From Saussurea involucrata (lineage: Eukaryota > Streptophyta > Magnoliopsida > Asterales > Asteraceae), in contig CM066317.1 in the NCBI GenBank assembly GCA_033807775.1, positions 7,709,870 through 7,773,869 of the forward strand: a stretch of DNA of 64,000 nucleotides, read 5' to 3'. The notes under the pieces are model-generated. The model was not told the origin of the DNA. It did not search any database and saw only the letters and a program-made list of their open reading frames with translations. Shown here one piece after another: positions 44,402 through 55,331 of this stretch (the first letter of the stretch is position 1; each line of letters begins with the position of its first letter). Made by a program: the position numbers and the translations under genes.

Positions 44402-45015
44402 CTGCATTTATGTGGTGCTTACATCATCCTCAACCTCTCCCTTTGCCTATATACTTGAAAGTTGAAACTGTTTGTTGGATACCCTTTGACCCCAAATTCT
44501 CATCGTCATTTATTTCATCTGGTGTTTCTAGAAGTGATCAGGAAAATAGCTTTCACCAAACTCCTGAAATCGAAGTCGAAATTGATTCTACAACAAAACG
44601 TCGATCTTGTTTTATGAGTTATTCGATTTCGATTTCATCTGGTTTTTGTAGAACACTCTATGATTATATGGTGTTTGTAGAACATAAATCGAAAACGTCG
44701 AAATCGAAATCGAATAAGAGGGTGTTTGGGAGTGCTTTTAAAATCTGCTTATTGACTTATTGGCTTTTCAAAAAGTCAATAAGTTAAATTTCTTGTTTGG
44801 CAAAAGCAAAAGTGCTTTTAAAATCTGCTTTTGGGTTTGGGAGCAAACGTGATTTTTCATAAGTCACACATTCCTGACTTTTGGATTAGAAAATGACTTT
44901 TGGATAGTAAAATTACAGAAATGCCCTCATCCTAATGGATTAGTTTTTTTTTTCTCAATTGACTTTTTGATAGCAAAATCGTATTTTTAGACAATATTTT
45001 TTTAACAAATATTTT
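44402..45015. other. Intergenic DNA with a probable MITE fragment
   Basis: GGGTGTTTGGGAGTGCTTTT near 44720 and a repeat of GTGCTTTTAAAATCTGCTT (about 44733 and 44810) resemble MITE ends. An open frame at 44410-44787 has no recognisable domain. Confidence 0.4.
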
Positions 45016-46090
45016 TTTTATCGAAAATTTAATGCTCTAAAATGATTAAATCAAATAGTATTTAAAAATATCGAAAAATGAAATTGTGAAATTCAAGGTC
45101 AATAAAACCATTCTAAAAAACATTAATAGTATATTAATAGGATATTTTGTTAATTTACTTTATACTTTTTTCTATTTTTTATTTTACACTTTTATTATAT
45201 TAACACATATAATCATATATTAACTAAAATACGTTAAAAAATATTTTTTAATATTAACAATTTATACCATTATAATCGTCTCGTCGATATCTTCGAAATG
45301 AGCTCAATATAGAATATTTTTGATTTAATTGATTAAATCATTAAATTATTTGGATTAGACGTCTCGCTGCATTGCAGCAGGTAAATAACTAATATATATA
45401 TATATATATCGAACTCCTTAACATATTTTAACGTAATTATGTATGTTAATGTGATAAGAGTGTAAATAAAAAAATTGCAAATTATTATATTTGTTTTCAA
45501 AGTAAAAGGCATGTGAGAATGCAAATAAAAAATGCTTGGGTTTGTATGTATTAGACAAGGTGAGTTGGGCATGCAAATAAATCAACATGACTCCACTTAT
45601 TATGTTTTATATCTACTTGGATTTTTAGTACCATGTTCAATATTCTACATAATTAATTACCCAATAATTGTGGTTTACATGTATCATATTTATCAAATCA
45701 ATTCATAGATGAACACATTTAATCAATTATGTGAGTTTTTGGACTATACCAATGTATTAATCAATCATGTAACTATATATATACAAAAGAGAATACATCA
45801 TCCTATGTGCACCAATGGAAGGTGCAAAATTTGAAGCATAATTCTAGAGCTAAAGCCTGCATTACTTTTTTTTTATAGTTTATGACAACTTTTAGATCAA
45901 TTAATCCATAACATTCATACTAAACATACTCTATAAGCATCAGACAAGCTTTTTAATTAGTTGAATATGATTCTTAAGAAGTTGATAACATTTACGATAT
46001 CCAGATTACTAAACTTGACCCGCTAGACTTACCGTTCGTACGATGTTTCTTTCTACAAATGTATGTTGTATCGCTTAGGCACGAATAAAT
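45016..46090. repeat. Segmental duplication copy 2 (empty MITE site)
   Basis: Matches copy 1 but has only a short (TA) run at about 45392-45409. It ends abruptly at 46090, where gypsy element D1 begins in the middle of its RNase H region. Confidence 0.85.
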
Positions 46091-48533
46091 CTAGAGCTCT
46101 CACAATTGCATAAAACTCCTTGTCATACGTGGAATAGTTTAAGCGAGCTCCATTCAATTTCTCACTAAAGTACGAAATAGGGCATTTCTTTTGGACTAAA
46201 ACAGCCCCAATCCCAACTCCACTAGCATCAGTTTCGACTTCAAAGGGGCATGAGAAATCTGGTAATGCCAGAATAGGCGCTTGACATAAGAGTTCTTTTA
46301 CCAAGTCAAACGATTTTTGAGCTTCCTTTGTCCATTCGAACTTCCCCTTTTCCTTTTTGAGACATTCAGTCATAGGTGCGACTACGCTGGAGAAGTTCTT
46401 CACAAATCTTCTATAAAACGAAGCGAGGCCATGGAACGATCTAACCTCTGTTATGGTTTTAGGAATCGGCCAAGACTCGATTGCTGCCACCTTAGATGGA
46501 TCAACCGAAACACCTTCTTTTGACACAATATAGCCAAGAAACACAACACTTGGCACAAGAAAATAACACTTCTCCATCTTTGCGTACAGTTTCTGTTTTC
46601 TCAAAACCTCAAAAACGCTTTTAAGGTGATTTAGATGATCGGCCATGTTTTTGCTATAAATCAGAATATCATCCAAATAAACCACTACGAACTTACCCAA
46701 AAAAGGTTTGAGAACTTCGTGCATCAATCTCATGAAAGTACTGGGTGCATTCGTAAGACCGAATGGCATAACTAACCACTCATATAATCCAAGCTTGGTT
46801 TTGAACGCGGTTTTCCACTCATCTCCCTCTCTCATCCGAATCTGATGGTACCCGCTCCTCAAATCTATTTTTGAGAATAGTTTAGATCCATTCAATTCAT
46901 CAAGTAAGTCGTCTAATCTTGGGATAGGAAAACGATACTTGATTGTGATGTTGTTTACCGCTCTACTATCAATGCACATACGCCATCCCCCATCTTTTTT
47001 TGGCACCAATAAGGTAGGTACGGCACATGGACTCATACTTTCGCGCACATAACCTCTTTCCAGAAGTTCTTCAATCTGTTTCTGCAATTCCCTTGTTTCT
47101 TCCGGATTACTCCTATAAGCTGCTTTATTTGGTATTGGTGCTCCCGGGATAAGATCGATTTGATGTTCGATACCGCGAATCGGAGGTAAACCAGGGGGTA
47201 GTTCATTGGGAAACACATCACTAAATTCATTTATCAAGGAGCTCAGAACGGGTGGCATTATGGCTTTAGATTTTTCTTCAACTTCTTTGGAAATTATTGC
47301 AAAACATACGCCACTTGACGCAAACTCTTTGTCGATCTCCTTTTCACCAACCAAAAGAACTTCCCTTTTATTTTCCGTGGTCTTGACAGTTTCATCATGA
47401 ACAACCGGTGTCAAGGCAAAAGGTTTAGCCACATACACGTTGGTTCGACCATCAAACTTGACAAATCTGTCATATTGCCATGGTCTACCCAATAGTATGT
47501 GACATGCATCCATAGGGCAAACGTCACAAAGCACCGAGTCATCAAATTTCCCAATTTTAAAAGAAATTAGGGCTTGTTTGTGTACCTTAACATCATTGGT
47601 GTCGTTGAGCCAATGCAACTTGTACGGTTTTGGATGATCTCTCGTTGGGTACTTGAGTTTGTCGACCAAGGTTGTGGAAACAACATTAGTGTAGCTACCC
47701 GTGTCAATGATTATCTGACAGAGACGACCTTTCACATTGCATCTGGTCACGAACAATTTATCTCTTTGAGTTTCTTCTAACGGGATCAGCTTAGAGTGCA
47801 AACTTCGACGTAGAACAAGGGCCTTCCCGTTTGTTTCTGGTTCCACTTCGCTCGCGTGCTCATCCTCATGCTCGTTTTTTTGCTCATTCTCTTCTTTAAG
47901 GTCCTCTTCTTCACCCAAATTCTCACCATATACGTCTTGAACCTCTTGAATCTCTTTTAGAGTCATGATACGCTTACTGGGACAATTGCTTTGTATGTGT
48001 CCATAACCCTTGCACTTAAAACACATCCTTTTATCTTCTGGAATTTCCTGAGGTTTGGAATTCACGACCTTCTCCTTGGGTTGTCTTGTTTTATCATACT
48101 TTGAAAAATCAAGCCTGGAAAAGCTCGAACTTGAAGTTGCCTTTTCCTTGTTGCGATCAAAAGGTTTAATGAAAGTTTTCAGCTTTTTTGCTTTTGCTTG
48201 CCTTTCAATCCTTGCAGCCACCTTGAAAACCTCTTCACTCGACCAGTAAGGTTGCAATTCCACCTTATCAGCGATATACTCGTCCAATCCAGCAATAAAA
48301 CGGGCCATTTTGTGTTCTTCTTTCTCTTCGAGGTTGCAAAGCATACTCAACCGCTCGAATTCAGTAATATACTCTTCAACGGTCATGGCGTTTTGTTTCA
48401 ATGTTTGCATCTTTATGAAATTAACTTGCTCATAATCATCAGGTACAAACCTTTTCTTGAGATACTTCTTGAGTTTGCTCCAAGAATCAATTCGACTTCT
48501 TCCTTCTTTGCGTCTTTTTTGCTGGAAGTTATC
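46091..48533 (-). pseudogene. D1 gag C-terminus, protease, RT and start of RNase H
   Basis: It begins at NFQQKRRKEGRSR of gag, immediately after the copia insertion. A CCHC knuckle CFKCKGYGHIQSNCP is followed by a protease with IIDTGSYTNVV and LLGRPWQYD. RT shows VPKKDGGWRMCIDSRAVN, LRSGYHQIRM, MPFGLTNAPSTFMRL and the catalytic YLDD. RNase H shows VETDASGVGIGAVL and then stops at 46091 in RALDL. Compared with D2 it lacks an 18-bp stretch (codons KKSKDA after NVYV) but has no stop or frameshift, so this part stayed open. The first part of gag is 56557-57030. Confidence 0.92.
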
Positions 48534-49055
48534 TGTTAGGACAACCTTAGGGGGGGTAAAGGTTGTATTTAAAAATATTTCACAAATACAAATTCTCTTA
48601 TCAAAATCAACAACAAATATTGCATGCACAACAAATATATAAATAAAATTAAGTGCACAACGGGAATATAAAGAGATAAGGGTAGAGAATATTGATACCG
48701 ACACCGAGATTTAAAGTGGTTCACCACCAACTGGCTGGCTAGTCCACTTGCCGAGACACTTCTCGACACACTGATTCACTATAAGTGTTCTTTATGGTAG
48801 AACACAAACCTTGATACAATGATAATAAAATCTCTTGCTTTTGCTCGAGAACGTGAATCACTCACACTATTCAAATACTTACAAGAGAATATATCTCACA
48901 ATATTAATCACTCTTGTATAAGTATAACACTTGGATCTTTGAGGGTTTGATCACTCAAAAAATATATTGAATAAGTGATGGGTGTAGCTGGTAATTTCTC
49001 CAAGAGATAGATTTTTCAATATGTATTGTGTTGCATGGAGTTGAGAAGCTGCATG

Positions 49056-49063
49056 TATATATA
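49056..49063 (-). promoter_or_regulatory. TATA box in the copia E LTR
   Basis: TATATATA on the minus strand; the nearest GCGGTATACCGC lies 30 bp upstream (49093). The matching site in the 5' LTR is 55854-55861. Confidence 0.65.
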
Positions 49064-49092
49064 CTTGGAGCAGCAACGGTCGAGAGGGTGCC

Positions 49093-49321
49093 GCGGTATA
49101 CCGCCTATATGGGCGCGGTATACCGCCCAGAAAAAGCTGACATAAAGAAGTCAACCTGCAAAAGCAACCTGCAGCACTTGCAGCAGAGCCGCGGTATACC
49201 GCCATACACCACGCGGTATACCGCCTGAAAAAGGTGGCTGACAGCAGGAAGGTCAACCTGCAAGAACCTGCCATACGTAACAGAGCCGCGGTATACCGCC
49301 ATACACCACGCGGTATACCGC
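49093..49321. promoter_or_regulatory. Array of paired 12-nt palindromes upstream of the copia E promoter
   Basis: GCGGTATACCGC starts at 49093, 49115, 49191, 49213, 49288 and 49310. These are three pairs, 22 bp apart within a pair and 97-98 bp between pairs, inside diverged tandem units that also share AACCTGC words. In the 5' LTR the same array is at 55891-56119 with one site mutated (55989, GCGGTATACCAC). It could bind a dimeric factor; function inferred. Confidence 0.8.
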
Positions 49322-49753
49322 CTGAAAAAGTAGCTCGGCGCCAGAGAGGAGTCACATCGATTGTTGAAAGACCATAGCTAAAAATAGTATCTGAATTCTT
49401 TTTGCATTATTCCAAAAGAGTCAACAATTATTCTTTTGGCTTAAAATTAAATAATTTAATTTTAAATTCAAAACATTTCTAAATTAATTTAAATCAAAGA
49501 TTTAGTTTAGTTTAAAAATAGTGTTGGGTTAGGTTTTTGAAATATCCAAGTGGTATATTATTTTAGGGTGTTTATTATTATGAGATATATGATGACGTAA
49601 ACACCAGTCTTGGACTCTTCAGATAAAATCATCATGTTGTCCAATTAACTGCACACTTGGATAAAATTGTTAGAAAAACAATAATACGGTGTGTTTGTAA
49701 TCATCAAAATAAATATATAAAATATATAGAGATGTGGTACACTTGCACCAACA

Positions 49754-49768
49754 ATCTCCCCCTTTTTG
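49754..49768 (-). promoter_or_regulatory. Polypurine tract of copia E
   Basis: The minus strand reads CAAAAAGGGGGAGAT against the LTR start TGTTGGTGCAAG. Confidence 0.85.
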
Positions 49769-49917
49769 ATGATGACAAACACAACCGCTAAACACGAGAG
49801 CATACTCGGTTTCTCTCCCCCTTTTGTCGAAGCAAAAAGGGTTAAGAAGGTCGCTTATGCTCCCCCTCGAGAGATGCTCCCCCTCAAAATATGCATATAA
49901 TTGAGAGTAGCATTATC

Positions 49918-52900
49918 TCATGGGTTATACTCAAGCATGCCTAAACCAAGTCTTAATTTAAAGAACGATTTTTTGTTTAGGGCTTTAGTAAAAATATCGG
50001 CCAAGTTGTCTTCGGAATCAACTTTTTCAAGCACAATGTGGCCTTTTTGAACATTATCTCGTAGAAAGTGATGTCGCAACTCAATATGTTTGGTACGAGA
50101 ATGTAAAACGGGATTTTTACTTAGGTTTATGGCACTTGAGTTATCACACATAATTGGAATTTTGGATTGACGTACCTCAAAGTCGGTAAGTGTGTGCTTC
50201 ATCCATAGAACTTGAGCACACGCTCTCGCGGCGGCTACATATTCCGCTTCGGTAGTGGATAAGGCTACGGAATGTTGTTTCTTGGAAAACCAAGACACAA
50301 GCGAGAGACCTATAAAGGCACATACTCCACTAGTGCTTTTTCGATCAACCATCGAGCCACCAAGATCGGAATCGGTGAAGCATGTTACTTCTAGCTCGGG
50401 TTGTTTTGGATACCATAGTCCAAGATTCGTAGTACCTCTAAGATATCTAAAAATACGCTTGACGGCTTCATAGTGAGATTGTTTAGGCGAAGATTGAAAG
50501 CGAGCACATAAACACACACTATACATGATATCAGGTCTACTAGCAGTTAAATACAATAAGCTACCAATCATGCCACGATAAATCTTTTCATTAAAAATGG
50601 TTCCCTCTTCGTCACTAGATAATTTTAGATTGGTGGTCATCGGAGTTTCAACGGGTTTGACATTTTCAAAATTAAACTTTTTCAGCATGTCTTTACAGTA
50701 TTTTGATTGACTTATAAAGGTACCATTTTCACTTTGTTTTATTTGCAATCCTAAGAAGAATTTTAATTCTCCCATCATGCTCATTTCAAATTCATTAGTC
50801 ATTTTTGTAGCAAATTCATTACAAAGATTTTCATTTGTAGAACCAAAGATAATATCATCAACATACACTTGCACAACCACAATATCATTTTGAGCATATT
50901 TGACAAACAAAGTATTATCTATTTTACCCATAATATAACCACTTGTAATTAAAAAAGATTTTAATCTATCATACCACGCACGCGGAGCTTGCTTTAAACC
51001 ATAAAGCGCCTTTTTTAATTTATAAACATGCGTCGGATTTTCAAAATTTTCAAAGCCGGGAGGTTGGGAAACATATACCTCCTCATTTATAAAACCATTT
51101 AGGAAAGCACTTTTGACATCCATTTGATATAATTTAAAAATTTTAGCATTCGCAAAAGCGAGAAGCATTCGAATAGACTCTAACCTTGCAACTGGTGCAA
51201 AGGTTTCATCATAATCGATACCTTCTTGTTGATTGTACCCCTTGGCAACTAAAAGTGCCTTGTTTCGGGTGACTTCACCGTTTTCGTCTACCTTGTTACG
51301 AAAGACCCATCGTGTGCCAATAATGGTTTGACCGCTAGGGCAAGGAACTAAGTCCCACACATCATTCCTAGTAAACTGGTTTAACTCTTCTTGCATGGCC
51401 ATTATCCAATCCTCATCACCTAAAGCTTCTTCTATGTTTTTAGGTTCTATGGCTGAGATAAAGGCGTGAAAGGCACAAAGGGTATGGATTTGTGATCTAG
51501 TCGTTCTTTGGTTTAGGTCACCTATGATTTGATCTACGGGATGGCCTCTAGATGTTCTAAGGTTAGGATCATCTACTCCTTGTGGAACATAACATGGAGG
51601 GGCATCACTAGATTCTACATTGTTTGTAAGAGATTGGGTTCCTAAGTCCAAGGTTCTAAGATGTTGGGCTAATGCATCTCCTTCACAACCATTATCATTT
51701 ACTAAGGGTGCACTAGGTTTAGGAGGACTTTCATCAAAGCTTACATTTAGGGATTCTTCTACAACCATGGTCTCTTTATTAAGGACTCTATAGGCTTTGC
51801 TATTCCAAGAATAACCAAGGAATACTCCCTCATAGGCTTTTGGGTCAAATTTGGTCAAATAAGATTTGGTATCTAAAATAAAACATTTACAACCAAATAC
51901 CTTAAGATGGGCTAAAGAAGGCTTTCTACCACGTAGGATCTCATAAGGGGTCTTATTTAGGATACTCCTAATTAGCACACGATTGAGGACATAGGTCGCG
52001 GTAGCTACGGCATCACACCAAAACTTTTGGGGAACTTGATGTTCATTGAGCATTGTCCTACTCATTTCTTGTAGGGTTCTATTTTTCCTCTCCACAACCC
52101 CATTAGATTGAGGAGTGCGAGGAGCAGAAAAATTGTGCGTTATACCATATTTGTCGCAAAACGCACCAAATTGAGTTTCATTATCGAATTCGCGTCCATG
52201 GTCCGTACGAATCGAAACAATCGTGCAACCTTGTTGGTTTTGAATTCGTTTTCCCAAAATCTTAAATTTTTCAAAAGCTTCATTTTTATGTTTTAAAAAC
52301 AAAGTCCACGTATATCGGGAAAAATCATCTACAATTACTAGAGTGTAATAATTTCCTCCAAAACTTTGAATGGCCATAGGGCCAAAAAGATCCATGTGTA
52401 AAAGTTCTAAAACTCTTTTAGTTGAAATCACATTTTTTGATTTATGAGAAACATGAGTTTGTTTGCCGACACGACATGCATCACAAAAATGATTATCAAA
52501 TTTTAATTTTGGAAGGTTACTCACAAGCTCCTTATTTTTCAAATTTTGAATTAATCTAAGGTTAGCGTGACCTAAACGTCTATGCCACAAGGTCGAATTA
52601 TCATATACGGAAGATAAACAAACATTTTTATTTACATCAGTTTTACAAACATAAAGATTTCCTTTTATAACCCCATTCAAAAGAACTTTACCATTTTTCA
52701 GAATTTTGCAAGAGTCTTCTTCAAAAACAACAATTATACCATTTTTGCACAGTTGACGAACACTTAGCAAGTTAAATTTCAAATTATCAACATGCGTAAC
52801 ATCTAAAAATGTAACATTGTTGCAAGAAATTGTACCTTTCCCAATTACCTTTCCTTTGGAGTTTCCTCCAAAGATTACTAGTCCACCATCACATGACTCA

Positions 52901-52968
52901 TATGATGAAAAAAGATTATGGTTACCGGTCATGTGACGTGTGCATCCACTATCAAGAATCCAATCCAT
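49918..52968 (-). CDS. copia E pol: protease, integrase, reverse transcriptase, RNase H
   Basis: 1016 codons from the first Met; coding sense extends some codons further upstream (GPIRCGDHKSC) to a stop near 52973. Order: protease start WILDSGCTRHMTG (residues about 3-15), GAG-pre-integrase LWHRRLGHANLRLI (about 127), integrase with LLHMDLFGP, IRTDHGREF and NGVVERKN giving D, D and E, then RT with YQMDVKSAFLNG and the catalytic YVDDIIFGS, and RNase H with TDSDLGGSMVDRKSTSG, ending LGMLEYNP. No disabling lesion seen. It would copy the RNA to DNA and integrate it. It is separated from gag by a 0.37-kb non-coding spacer, which is odd for copia because gag and pol are normally one frame. Confidence 0.93.
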   Translation of the reverse strand: MDWILDSGCTRHMTGNHNLFSSYESCDGGLVIFGGNSKGKVIGKGTISCNNVTFLDVTHVDNLKFNLLSVRQLCKNGIIVVFEEDSCKILKNGKVLLNGVIKGNLYVCKTDVNKNVCLSSVYDNSTLWHRRLGHANLRLIQNLKNKELVSNLPKLKFDNHFCDACRVGKQTHVSHKSKNVISTKRVLELLHMDLFGPMAIQSFGGNYYTLVIVDDFSRYTWTLFLKHKNEAFEKFKILGKRIQNQQGCTIVSIRTDHGREFDNETQFGAFCDKYGITHNFSAPRTPQSNGVVERKNRTLQEMSRTMLNEHQVPQKFWCDAVATATYVLNRVLIRSILNKTPYEILRGRKPSLAHLKVFGCKCFILDTKSYLTKFDPKAYEGVFLGYSWNSKAYRVLNKETMVVEESLNVSFDESPPKPSAPLVNDNGCEGDALAQHLRTLDLGTQSLTNNVESSDAPPCYVPQGVDDPNLRTSRGHPVDQIIGDLNQRTTRSQIHTLCAFHAFISAIEPKNIEEALGDEDWIMAMQEELNQFTRNDVWDLVPCPSGQTIIGTRWVFRNKVDENGEVTRNKALLVAKGYNQQEGIDYDETFAPVARLESIRMLLAFANAKIFKLYQMDVKSAFLNGFINEEVYVSQPPGFENFENPTHVYKLKKALYGLKQAPRAWYDRLKSFLITSGYIMGKIDNTLFVKYAQNDIVVVQVYVDDIIFGSTNENLCNEFATKMTNEFEMSMMGELKFFLGLQIKQSENGTFISQSKYCKDMLKKFNFENVKPVETPMTTNLKLSSDEEGTIFNEKIYRGMIGSLLYLTASRPDIMYSVCLCARFQSSPKQSHYEAVKRIFRYLRGTTNLGLWYPKQPELEVTCFTDSDLGGSMVDRKSTSGVCAFIGLSLVSWFSKKQHSVALSTTEAEYVAAARACAQVLWMKHTLTDFEVRQSKIPIMCDNSSAINLSKNPVLHSRTKHIELRHHFLRDNVQKGHIVLEKVDSEDNLADIFTKALNKKSFFKLRLGLGMLEYNP

Positions 52969-53335
52969 ATCAAGATTTATCTACAACATTTAAAGTACAA
53001 CTTTTATGGTCCCCACATCTTATGGGTCCTTTGAAAGTTAGCATAGAAAACCACATATAATAATAAATATATTTTCACAAAAAATATACAGACAAGAAAA
53101 TTATTTACTCAACCCTTTTCGGTAGCTCTACTTGGAAGCGACCAGGAAAGACGGTGAGGGTGGTAAGCGCGAAGGCACTTTAAAAAACCGACCTCATTAG
53201 AATTCGAAGAATTCGCCTTTATCTTTCCTAGACACCGTATCCAAATAGGTGAGCCTATTCGGAGTTGATTCATAATTTTCAAACACAGAATATATATATA
53301 TATATATGTATATAATATATATATATAAAAAAAAT
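52969..53335 (-). other. Non-coding spacer between gag and pol of copia E
   Basis: All frames carry stops. It contains two TA-rich runs (53287-53328) and no domain. It may be an intron, a small insertion or decay; the element is otherwise young and intact. Confidence 0.6.
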
Positions 53336-55258
53336 TTAAAACCATAAACGCATGCCACCGGGATTATCAACACTAAAGGAGCCTTTAGGAATCCACTTTG
53401 GTACCATTTTAATTTTACGATCATATTTATCAAAGACGTAAAAAGGAGCATGCATATTCACACTATTTTTTGGTCTAGAAAATTTACTATTATACATGCA
53501 TGCATAAGATTTCCTAGACTTATAATTCACATTATTTATGTTGGACATATATGAGGATTTTTGCACATACGGTTTTCTCATTTCAACATTTTTAGGTGGT
53601 TCAAAATATCTTTTGATAGGCATACATAAGCACTTATCTTTACACGTATCGGAACCAACGCCTTTTCTACAATTAGTGCTATTTGACATATTTAACATTT
53701 TAAGCACTTTCTCATTGCTACTTTGAAAGGCATGTGCTAACAAATTATCTTTTTCATGTTTATCACATTTTTCTTTCAAACATGCATTTTCCTTTTTAAG
53801 CACATCACAATTAGCACATAAATCATTTTCAACTATTCTTTTCTCAAGGCATGCAATTTCTTTATTTAAAATGTCACAAGAATTGCAAACATATTTTTCA
53901 CTTAATTTATTTTCTAAATTTATGATTTTTTCATTATCGCATGCAATTTTTTGTTTGCTATCATGAATTTCCTTTTTACTTAATAATAATTCTTCCTTTA
54001 ATTTTGCGTTCTCATCTTTATAATTATTTGTAAGCATAACCATTTTTTGAAAGGCATCATTTAACATATCAAGATCATCATCATCATTACATTCATCATC
54101 GCTAGAGTAATTTGAGTAACACGAGTTTACCTCATCGTCGCTTTCCGCCATGAGACAAATGGCTTCATACTCATTTTCATCTTCACTTGCGCTCCACGCG
54201 CCTCCAACGAAGGCTTTCTCCTTCTTGATTTTAGGTTTATTTCTTTTTGGACACTCGTTGGCATAGTGATCCTTGTCTCCACATGAGTAGCAAAAGCCCT
54301 TCTTTTTCTTGGCTTCTTCATCATCACTTGATTCGCCATTTTTATTTATTTTGTCGTTCCGTTTATGGAACTTTCGGCTTCGGTTTTCTCCACCACGGCG
54401 ATAATCTCCTTTTCTTTGAAACCTATCATTTCTTGAAAACTTTTTGTTAGCTAAAAATTTAGAAAAATTTCTTACCAACATGGCTACATCGTCAAGATGT
54501 TCGAGTTGATCCTTTGAGGGGCTAGCTTTCTCCTTCTTTTTCTTCTTCTCCTTCTCGTCACTTGAAGTTGAAGCTTTAAGCGCCAAAGATTTCTTTTTAT
54601 CATGCTCCCGATCTTTGTTCCTTTTTAGTGCAATTTCATGCACTTTGAGATTTCCAATGAGATCATCTAATTTCATCATTGAGAGGTCACGTGAGTCTTC
54701 CAAGGATGTGATTTTCGGCATCCACTCCGGAGGAAGCGCTCGAAGAATTTTTCGCACGTAATCTTCGTTAGGATATGTTCTACCAAGACCTTTCAAGCTC
54801 ACCATGATAAGGTTAAAACGTTTAAACATTGAGTCGATTGACTCATCTTTTAACATCTCAAACATTTCATAATCATGTACAAGAATATTTATTTTTGAGC
54901 TTTTGACTTGAGAATTTCCTCTATGAGTATTATTTAGATTTTCCCAAATATCGTGAGCAGTTTCACAAGAATAAACACGTTCAATCTCATCTTTAGTAAG
55001 TGCCGAAAAAAGAATATTTTTAGCTTCAAAATTTAAGCAAACCCAAGCATCCTCAGCGGCGGACCATTCCGCTACTGGTTTTTCACTAATTACTCCATCT
55101 TTGGTTTTGGTGGGTTTATAATCTCCATTTTTAATAATGTCCCAAATTTTTCGACTTTTGCCACGAACGTAGCATTCAAAAAGATTTGCCCAAAGACCAA
55201 AATTTTCGGTGTCAATTTGCGGAATCTTTGTAGAAATAATTCCCTCAGAGGTTGCCAT
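53336..55258 (-). CDS. copia E gag
   Basis: 640 codons from ATG 55258, shortly after the primer site. Residues about 15-230 form a copia gag (UBN2-type) domain: NFGLWANLFECYVRG, AKNILFSALTKDE, VRKILRALPPEW. A Lys-rich stretch and the CCHC knuckle CYSCGDKDHYANECP (about residue 322) follow. Next come an acidic region and a long coiled-coil-like stretch with repeated Cys pairs (CNSCDIL, CANCDVL). It would form the virus-like particle and bind RNA. It ends WIPKGSF...GGMRLWF at a stop, 367 bp before pol. Confidence 0.92.
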   Translation of the reverse strand: MATSEGIISTKIPQIDTENFGLWANLFECYVRGKSRKIWDIIKNGDYKPTKTKDGVISEKPVAEWSAAEDAWVCLNFEAKNILFSALTKDEIERVYSCETAHDIWENLNNTHRGNSQVKSSKINILVHDYEMFEMLKDESIDSMFKRFNLIMVSLKGLGRTYPNEDYVRKILRALPPEWMPKITSLEDSRDLSMMKLDDLIGNLKVHEIALKRNKDREHDKKKSLALKASTSSDEKEKKKKKEKASPSKDQLEHLDDVAMLVRNFSKFLANKKFSRNDRFQRKGDYRRGGENRSRKFHKRNDKINKNGESSDDEEAKKKKGFCYSCGDKDHYANECPKRNKPKIKKEKAFVGGAWSASEDENEYEAICLMAESDDEVNSCYSNYSSDDECNDDDDLDMLNDAFQKMVMLTNNYKDENAKLKEELLLSKKEIHDSKQKIACDNEKIINLENKLSEKYVCNSCDILNKEIACLEKRIVENDLCANCDVLKKENACLKEKCDKHEKDNLLAHAFQSSNEKVLKMLNMSNSTNCRKGVGSDTCKDKCLCMPIKRYFEPPKNVEMRKPYVQKSSYMSNINNVNYKSRKSYACMYNSKFSRPKNSVNMHAPFYVFDKYDRKIKMVPKWIPKGSFSVDNPGGMRLWF

Positions 55259-55317
55259 TTAAAATACAAGAACAAGTTTTTAAAAAGCACAAATATTTTT
55301 AAAGAAACTTGCAACCC

Positions 55318-55329
55318 GCTCTGATACCA
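55318..55329 (-). promoter_or_regulatory. Primer binding site of copia E
   Basis: The minus strand reads TGGTATCAGAGC two bases inside the 5' LTR, complementary to initiator tRNA-Met. Confidence 0.9.
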
Positions 55330-55331
55330 AT

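Larger units (their letters stand above)
48534..49753 (-). repeat. 3' LTR of copia E (1220 bp)
   Basis: The plus strand runs TGTTAGGACAACC to TTGCACCAACA. It carries six GCGGTATACCGC palindromes at 49093-49321 and the TATA element TATATATA at 49056-49063. Confidence 0.95.

Noticed and set aside
44410..44787. 125-codon plus-strand open frame
   Set aside because: No recognisable domain and the end overlaps MITE-like repeats.
49093..49321. Regularly spaced repeats that might suggest a CRISPR array
   Set aside because: Plant nuclear LTR; the units are palindromes inside diverged tandem repeats, with no cas genes and no equal unique spacers.
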